NCBI GenBank assembly: GCA_036822015.1
Contig: DAISIL010000007.1
Location: 17,149-81,148 of the forward strand
Origin: DAISIL01 sp036822015
GTDB taxonomy: Bacteria; Bacteroidota; Bacteroidia; Cytophagales; Bernardetiaceae
Direction: 5' to 3'
Length of the DNA: 64,000 nt
The notes under the pieces were generated by a model. That model did not search any database. It was given only the letters and a program-made list of their open reading frames with translations, and was not told where the DNA came from. Below, one piece after another: positions 59,032 through 64,000 of the stretch. The position numbers were made by a program, and so were the translations under genes. The number at the start of each line of letters is the position of its first letter. Within the stretch, counting starts at the first letter, position 1.

Positions 59032-59667
59032 TGCCGAAGCGAACAAATCGGCAATTTCGGCGTACTGCTGTGCGTTCAGTACCTGCTGCCCATACCAGAC
59101 GCGCTCAAAGACTTGCGTGCAACGCGAAAAAAGCGTTGCCACAGGATGCCCGCTTAGCTGTTGGCGGTAGTGGCGATTGGTATAATCGCGCTTCCACTCG
59201 ATAAGTTCTTGCTTGACAAGGCTTTGTAGCAAGATCAAATACTGCACCCGCACGGCTAAGCGGTAGTCCTCTTGTGCCAAAGCCTGCTCCAGTATCGGTT
59301 GAAGGTCATCCGTAGGGAGATCGTCCCCCAACAAATCAGCGGATAACTTCCCCTTACGGGCAGGCGTAGGTTTTCCTATCCCGCGCCGAACCAGGACATA
59401 CACCACCACAGCGGCGGCCACAAAAAAGAGGAGGTAAATGCCCCGCGCCTGGGTATCCGTGCTTTGCAGCCGTGGCAGAACAGGCTCTGGACTAACCACC
59501 TCCTGGGTAGGGCGAATGTACTGGATTTCCTGGCGGAGTTCCTCCCAACGCGCCGAGTCCAGCTCTTGCCCTCGGGTGGGCAAAGCAGCCAGCAGGAACA
59601 GCCAGCAGCCCGCCAGCAGGCTACCGTACCCCAATTTGTGCAATGCGTTGGCGCAGTTGGTGTCCAT
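59008..59667 (-). CDS. DUF4129 domain-containing membrane protein
   Basis: Encodes 219 residues. A signal peptide (GSLLAGCWLFLLAALPTRGQ), a periplasmic stretch, one membrane helix (~77-93: YLLFFVAAAVVVYVLV), and a cytoplasmic DUF4129 domain (AQEDYRLAVRVQYLILLQSL, ELIEWKRDYTNRHYRQQL). The family is usually linked to transglutaminase, MoxR and DUF58 genes in an envelope-stress module; only SpoIIM is next to it here. It overlaps SpoIIM by 47 bp. Confidence 0.8.
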   Translation of the reverse strand: MDTNCANALHKLGYGSLLAGCWLFLLAALPTRGQELDSARWEELRQEIQYIRPTQEVVSPEPVLPRLQSTDTQARGIYLLFFVAAAVVVYVLVRRGIGKPTPARKGKLSADLLGDDLPTDDLQPILEQALAQEDYRLAVRVQYLILLQSLVKQELIEWKRDYTNRHYRQQLSGHPVATLFSRCTQVFERVWYGQQVLNAQQYAEIADLFASASLQSQDG

Positions 59668-61429
59668 GGAGATATTCTCGATTAGCCAAAAATTGAAAGC
59701 CCATTCCCCAAATCAACAAAGGCATCGCTACATCTAGCGCAAAGCTATAAAAAGCCAAGTAAGCCGTTTGGAGAAGTAAAAAACTAAAATCGGTATCCTC
59801 GCCCGTGAAGTGCCAATCCAGAAGATTGAGATACAAACCAAAGATCGGCGAAACAAGCAATAAATAAAAAATCAGCATCACAAAAAGCAACATCAGCAAA
59901 ACGGCAAGCGTCGGGAGTAGGCAGTACACCAGCTGCCGCCCCAGCAAACGAAGCTGTTCTGTGGCAGAGACCTTATCCCAAAGCCGCTGGTACAACCCAT
60001 AAAACACCACAGGCAGCAGGAGCAGCCCCCACCCAAACAAGCCCGGCACCAGCCAAACCATCCCCTTAAACACCAACACCACCGACCAAACAAAAAGCCC
60101 TTGCCGACGAAGAAACTGACCAAAAGACAACTGCTCTGGCTGCAAAAAGTACAAAGAAAGCATCCAGAGGAAAGACCAATGCAACACACCCACCAAAAAA
60201 GCCCAAGGCGCATCGGTGGCATAACCCGTTACTTTTTGGAGATAAGAAGACCAAGCATCGCCCGAGGAAAAAGTCGTCTCGGGAAAGAGTAGGGCCGCTT
60301 GTAAAATGCTCATCAACAGCAATACCCACCATGATCGCCCCAGTAGCTTACCCATGTGCTGGCGATAAAAAGCAAACATATCGTTGAAGACATCACCCAA
60401 CTGACGCACCCGCTCCAAAACAACCGGATCGGAGGGAATCATCTGCGGTGGCTGTTCCCAAAACCGCATCGCCTCCACGGGTACACCTCTGGCCACCCGT
60501 GCCGGATACCAGACCACATACAGCACCACAAAAAGCAACGAACTAACAATGATCCCGATCTTGAAACCGTCCGGTAAGTCGGTATGCCCCGTAACAAAAC
60601 CCTCCAAAAAACCCGCTATGACAAAAATAGGCACTAGCCCCACCCAAATCAACAAGCCCCGACGAGCTGACATCCGAAAAGCCGTCCAGCGGTGGTAAGT
60701 CCCCGGAAAAAGCAAGCCCCGCCCCATAGCCAGACCCGCCGCGCCCGCAATCACGATAGCCGAAATCTCCAGCGTGCCGTGAATCCATATCGTCAGGAAA
60801 GAAGGCACAAAAAGTCCCTGTTGGTAAAAATAATACTGAAACGTCCCGACCATGATGCCGTTGTAAATCAAGACCACCACCGTCCCGATGGCACTCAAAA
60901 CGCCCGCCAGAAAGGCCAACAAAGCCACCCGGACGTTATTGATCGTGATGCGCAAAAAAGAAAGCCACTCGTCATCGTCCTTGTAAATCGCCATCGGATC
61001 ACCTTCGGCGATGTTCTGTTCCGTGATGCGCATGTACGTCTCTCCCAAAATGACGGATGGAAACCCTTCGTCGTATTCTGTTGAGATGATCCCGATGAGC
61101 ATCGCCCCCACAAAAACGAGCAAGGCCACGAGCAGTTCAGGACGAGAGGCATAAAAAACCAACGGCAGATCATGGAACCAAAAGCGTCCGATGCGCTGCC
61201 GCACCGGCCGCTTGTTTTGGTAAATCCGCTCAAAGACCTGTCCGGCCAGTTGGTTGAGGTACACCCGCACAGAGCGGTTGGGATAAAAGGTACGGGCATA
61301 AGATAGGTCATCAGTGATCTCCACGAAAAGTTCCCGTAACTCGTCGGGTTTCGGCTGCCTTTGTGCCAGGGTCTCCTCAAAATTCCGCCACTGCTCCTGC
61401 CGCTGACGAATGAACCGCTTTTCTCTCAT
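59621..61429 (-). CDS. Stage II sporulation protein M-like membrane protein
   Basis: Encodes 602 residues from the ATG at 61429 (a GTG one codon upstream is possible). A cytoplasmic N-terminus (~1-100) precedes about ten membrane helices. Residues ~100-310 match the SpoIIM family (FLRITINNVRVALLAFLAGV, YNGIMVGTFQYYFY, IWIHGTLEISAIVIAGAAGL). The function outside spore formers is unknown; it often pairs with RDD and DUF4129 proteins. It starts 10 bp after the amine oxidase stop. Confidence 0.85.
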   Translation of the reverse strand: MREKRFIRQRQEQWRNFEETLAQRQPKPDELRELFVEITDDLSYARTFYPNRSVRVYLNQLAGQVFERIYQNKRPVRQRIGRFWFHDLPLVFYASRPELLVALLVFVGAMLIGIISTEYDEGFPSVILGETYMRITEQNIAEGDPMAIYKDDDEWLSFLRITINNVRVALLAFLAGVLSAIGTVVVLIYNGIMVGTFQYYFYQQGLFVPSFLTIWIHGTLEISAIVIAGAAGLAMGRGLLFPGTYHRWTAFRMSARRGLLIWVGLVPIFVIAGFLEGFVTGHTDLPDGFKIGIIVSSLLFVVLYVVWYPARVARGVPVEAMRFWEQPPQMIPSDPVVLERVRQLGDVFNDMFAFYRQHMGKLLGRSWWVLLLMSILQAALLFPETTFSSGDAWSSYLQKVTGYATDAPWAFLVGVLHWSFLWMLSLYFLQPEQLSFGQFLRRQGLFVWSVVLVFKGMVWLVPGLFGWGLLLLPVVFYGLYQRLWDKVSATEQLRLLGRQLVYCLLPTLAVLLMLLFVMLIFYLLLVSPIFGLYLNLLDWHFTGEDTDFSFLLLQTAYLAFYSFALDVAMPLLIWGMGFQFLANREYLHGHQLRQRIAQIGVR

Positions 61430-61439
61430 CACTCTTGGC

Positions 61440-63071
61440 TTAGAGATTGTTGTATCGCTGCACCACCGAAATACTCGAATTGATGGCTGTATGCAAGGCT
61501 CCCTCTATCCAGCCACTGGCCCAAGAGATCGTATCGCCGGCCAGATATACGCCGTTATCGGGGTGCGGATCAAGTTTCGATCTCTGCTCGGGATGGAATT
61601 TCCCTTGTGAAAAAAGCACCAGTTCATCGGTGCTAAATCCCGGTACAGGCATCTTAAACGATCCATTGTAGCCCGGTGCCTCCTCCCAGGAAAAACACAA
61701 AGGGTCTTCGACCATCTGCTCCCGCAATACCTTGACCGTCTCGGGGCCATAGATTTTCTCGAGACCGCGCATACAGTTTTCTACCTTGCCCTGGTCATCG
61801 AAGGCATCAAACTTGATCGCCGTAATGCCGAGCGTATAGCTCAAACAGACTACCCCCGAGGGGGTATCCTCGAAGTCAAAACAGAAGAGATGCGTAAGGG
61901 GTTCGTCCGTAACCGTTGTGCGCAATAACTCGGGATTTTTCTTCCAAAAGGCCGTCTTGGTGCGCAGCGAAATGCGCCCGCCCGGGATCAAATACATGTT
62001 ACGGATGGCATTCCAGACGTTTTCGGAGAAGGTCTCCCGATTGACTTCGATGCTCATCTCGAGGTTGCGGGGTGTACAGGTAACGATGACGGCATCGTAC
62101 TTGTCCAGTTTGTTGTCCTGATCTGTGATGTAAATGCCCTCCGCAGTGGTTTCGATGGACTTGACACCGGCTCTGGGTGCGCCGTAGTTGAGTTCCTTGA
62201 CCGATGTCCGTCCCCAATAGGTGCAATCGGCTTCGGTGTCCCAGAAACGCAGCGGAATTTGGTCGATGCCACCCACAACTTGCTCCACCTCTCCCCACCA
62301 GCCCAAACTAACCACCCGCAGCGGCTCGACAAAACTCACCTGATGATAAAACGGCCCAAAGGGCGCACCGCCCGCACCAATCGAACCAAACTCGTCGATG
62401 ATTTCTTTGGGCCAGCCATGGTCATGCAAGACCTGAAAAATACTCTTGTGTTGGTACTCGTCCACGATAGCTGCCCAACGTCGGGAGAACTCCACAGGAT
62501 CGTCTTTGACTTCGGCCAGGGGTTCGATGAACTTGTTCATCAGGGCATCCCAGCGGTCAGCGACGGGTTGGATTTCGGGGGGTAGAGATGCGCCGGCCTC
62601 TACGTCGTAGCGTTTGCGATTGAAATAAATCGTCGTCGGAACTTTGAGTGGTGAGGGAAAAGGAGCCAGCTTGAGTCCAAACTTGTTGATGTAGTGATGC
62701 ACCAGGGGATGGTGTCCTTTGGGCAGACGCATCGCCCCAATCTCGGCATAGGCTTTGGGGTCTCGGGCAAAGCGATGGGTATAAGTGCGCCCACCTAGGC
62801 GTTCGGAGGCTTCGTAGATGACGGGGCGTAATCCCATCTGCATCAGTTCGTAAGCGGCACATAGTCCGGCACAACCTCCGCCGATGATCGCTACCTCGCT
62901 GCCGTACTTATTTGGTTTGAGTTCGGGAAACTGACGTTCTTTGACCAAATGCAAATAATCGAAAGGCGTTCCCGGGAAAGTCCTCGGGTTATAGGTGTGG
63001 GTATCGAAGAGCGCATCCCGATCACGAATGGCACCGTATCGCTTGAACTCTTGAACATGAGTACTTTTCAT
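61440..63071 (-). CDS. Flavin-dependent amine / L-amino-acid oxidase
   Basis: Encodes 543 residues. FAD-binding dinucleotide fold at ~57 (VAIIGGGCAGLCAAYELMQM), then ERLGGRTYTHRF, AEIGAMRLPKGHHPLVHHYI, and the C-terminal FAD motif NGVYLAGDTISWASGWIEGA. It resembles tryptophan 2-monooxygenase (IaaM) and L-amino-acid oxidase-type enzymes that oxidise free amino acids. It has no signal peptide. There is no biosynthetic cluster around it. Confidence 0.85.
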   Translation of the reverse strand: MKSTHVQEFKRYGAIRDRDALFDTHTYNPRTFPGTPFDYLHLVKERQFPELKPNKYGSEVAIIGGGCAGLCAAYELMQMGLRPVIYEASERLGGRTYTHRFARDPKAYAEIGAMRLPKGHHPLVHHYINKFGLKLAPFPSPLKVPTTIYFNRKRYDVEAGASLPPEIQPVADRWDALMNKFIEPLAEVKDDPVEFSRRWAAIVDEYQHKSIFQVLHDHGWPKEIIDEFGSIGAGGAPFGPFYHQVSFVEPLRVVSLGWWGEVEQVVGGIDQIPLRFWDTEADCTYWGRTSVKELNYGAPRAGVKSIETTAEGIYITDQDNKLDKYDAVIVTCTPRNLEMSIEVNRETFSENVWNAIRNMYLIPGGRISLRTKTAFWKKNPELLRTTVTDEPLTHLFCFDFEDTPSGVVCLSYTLGITAIKFDAFDDQGKVENCMRGLEKIYGPETVKVLREQMVEDPLCFSWEEAPGYNGSFKMPVPGFSTDELVLFSQGKFHPEQRSKLDPHPDNGVYLAGDTISWASGWIEGALHTAINSSISVVQRYNNL

Positions 63072-63159
63072 AGGAGGAAAAAACGATTTCGTTTGATTGC
63101 TTAAAAGTAAGCTATTTTCTGCAAATCTTTTGTTTTTTCCTTCTTTTTCTTAGCGATAC

Positions 63160-63573
63160 CTAATGCGGCAAACGATCCCGCAGCAAGCCATACACAAATG
63201 TCCCCAGGATCGCGCTCACGATCACCCAAAGCATCGCAGGGAAGCCCGCCCCTAGCAGTACGTAGAGCGGCCCCGGGCAGGCGCCGGCCAGGCTCCAGCC
63301 CAAGCCAAAGAGTATTCCGCCGATCAAATACCGCTTGTATGTCGGAGCTTTATCTTGAAAGATAATCGGGTTGCCGTCGATGTCCTTAACTTTAAACCGC
63401 TTGATGAGCTGCACGAACAACACCCCAAAAAACACCGCCGAGCCAATCATGCCGTACATAAAAAAAGACTCAAAGCGGAACATCTCCTGAATCCGGAACC
63501 AGGAAATAGCCCCTGATTTGGTCATCGTAATCCCGAAGAGTATCCCAATCGCTACGTATCTTAGAAATTTCAT
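63160..63573 (-). CDS. DUF6691/YeeE-type membrane protein, second half of a split transporter
   Basis: Encodes 137 residues from the ATG at 63573 (MKFLRYVAIGILFGITMTKS), about four membrane helices. It has the conserved GGILFGLGWSLAGACPGPLY, whose Cys is characteristic of YeeE/YedE (TsuA) sulfur transporters. In Bacteroidota the protein is split in two half-transporters (PmpA/PmpB-like), the other half lying 14 bp upstream. It likely moves thiosulfate or another small sulfur species. Confidence 0.85.
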   Translation of the reverse strand: MKFLRYVAIGILFGITMTKSGAISWFRIQEMFRFESFFMYGMIGSAVFFGVLFVQLIKRFKVKDIDGNPIIFQDKAPTYKRYLIGGILFGLGWSLAGACPGPLYVLLGAGFPAMLWVIVSAILGTFVYGLLRDRLPH

Positions 63574-63587
63574 TGTACCAAAAGATT

Positions 63588-64000
63588 TTAAAATAACAAG
63601 GGAAGAACCAGATGCGTAATCAGCAGACCACCAATGAAAAAGCCAATCACGGCCACCAAAGACGGTAATTGAAACTCGGACAGCCCCGAAATGGCGTGTC
63701 CCGAGGTACAGCCACCTGCATAACGCGACCCAAAGCCAATCAGAAAACCGCCCATGCCCATCCACAAGAAGCCTTTCAAGGTCAGGAGTTGCTCCCAACC
63801 GAAGAGTTCATGGGGTAGCAGTTGCCCATTGGCAGTCAAGCCCTGCGCTACAAAGTAAAGCGTCGCAGCCTCCGATAGCTCCACATAATTGCCATCCATG
63901 AAGCGCACGGCCACAAAGCCGCCCACCATAGCTCCCATCACAAAGGCGATGTTCCAGAGCTGCGACCGCCAATCGAAGCGGAAGAAATCCGCGCAACGCC
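63588..64000 (-). CDS. YeeE/YedE family membrane protein, first half (5' end outside window)
   Basis: The frame runs to the window end in the minus direction and encodes at least 137 residues, beginning CADFFRFDWRSQLWNIAFVM in the visible part. It carries the conserved GFGSRYAGGCTSGHAISGL with its Cys, the partner of the DUF6691 half. The true start is beyond base 64000. Confidence 0.85.
   Translation of the reverse strand, partial: RCADFFRFDWRSQLWNIAFVMGAMVGGFVAVRFMDGNYVELSEAATLYFVAQGLTANGQLLPHELFGWEQLLTLKGFLWMGMGGFLIGFGSRYAGGCTSGHAISGLSEFQLPSLVAVIGFFIGGLLITHLVLPLLF

Noticed and set aside
1..64000. tRNA, rRNA, CRISPR, IS or prophage
   Set aside because: Scanning the intergenic gaps showed no tRNA T-loop pattern, no direct-repeat spacer array, no transposase and no phage gene.

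Overview
This 64-kb window comes from a chromosome of the phylum Bacteroidota, probably a Cytophagales-like lineage; I cannot name the genus. The evidence is concordant. There are many Bacteroidota-type promoters (-33 TTTG, 18-21 bp, -7 TAnnTTTG) and almost no Shine-Dalgarno sequences. There are also phylum-typical families: a DUF5606 protein, an HU-CCDC81/SPOR protein, a 29-residue AURKAIP1/COX24-like ribosomal protein, mono-haem CcoP and a carboxypeptidase-like regulatory domain protein. Nearly all genes look like core chromosome. I see no rRNA, tRNA, CRISPR array, insertion sequence, phage or integron. No gene-free stretch exceeds 300 bases; the longest gaps are 28851-29073 and 48520-48731.

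Layout. 1-1020: end of the alpha ribosomal operon (rpoA, rplQ) and a bidirectional terminator. 1039-8723: FKBP isomerase, DHH phosphoesterase, DUF5606 protein, PhnP-like metallo-hydrolase, GT9 heptosyltransferase-like enzyme, a 17-repeat LRR protein, RfbD and DeoC. 8727-15178: an information-processing block on the minus strand (cmk, HU, TPR protein, 29-aa ribosomal protein, RNase G/E, scpB, rimP, nusA, with deoC at its end). 15312-17007: HU/SPOR protein and a JAMM-domain protein. 17001-21052: accessory and small-subunit genes of a cbb3 oxidase (CcoQ-like, a 79-aa CcoP-like membrane protein, CcoP, CcoG, FixH, TauE/SafE) without ccoN or ccoO. 21242-28850: a ribosomal protein operon running from rplP to secY and map. 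29074-39177: RluA-type pseudouridine synthase, TadA, two sensor kinases, a surface protein, an SGNH hydrolase, an aminotransferase and a GNAT enzyme. 39174-48519: an envelope cluster (GT-C transferase, outer-membrane barrel, 1014-aa TPR protein, class V aminotransferase, 682-aa exported protein whose 5' end has just been duplicated). 48732-52906: a thioredoxin and four two-domain universal stress proteins. 53031-55091: sufC-sufD. 55222-64000: DEAD-box helicase, DUF2452, M49 peptidase, DUF4129, SpoIIM, flavin amine oxidase and a split YeeE/YedE transporter.

The clearest departures from textbook order are three split operons: the S10-spc-alpha cluster, where rplP now has its own strong promoter and rpoA-rplQ lie 21 kb away in the opposite orientation; the cbb3 operon; and sufBCDS. 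The most interesting local signals are a boxA-like element plus a terminator-like hairpin in the leader of the RNase G/E gene, which itself starts at TTG; a perfect 148-bp tandem duplication at 48401-48696; a small paralogue of the CcoP N-terminus; and an uncharacterised aminotransferase-TPR-barrel-GT-C operon. Where I chose an ATG inside a longer reading frame, this is stated in the entry. All family assignments are from reading the sequence and were not checked against a database.
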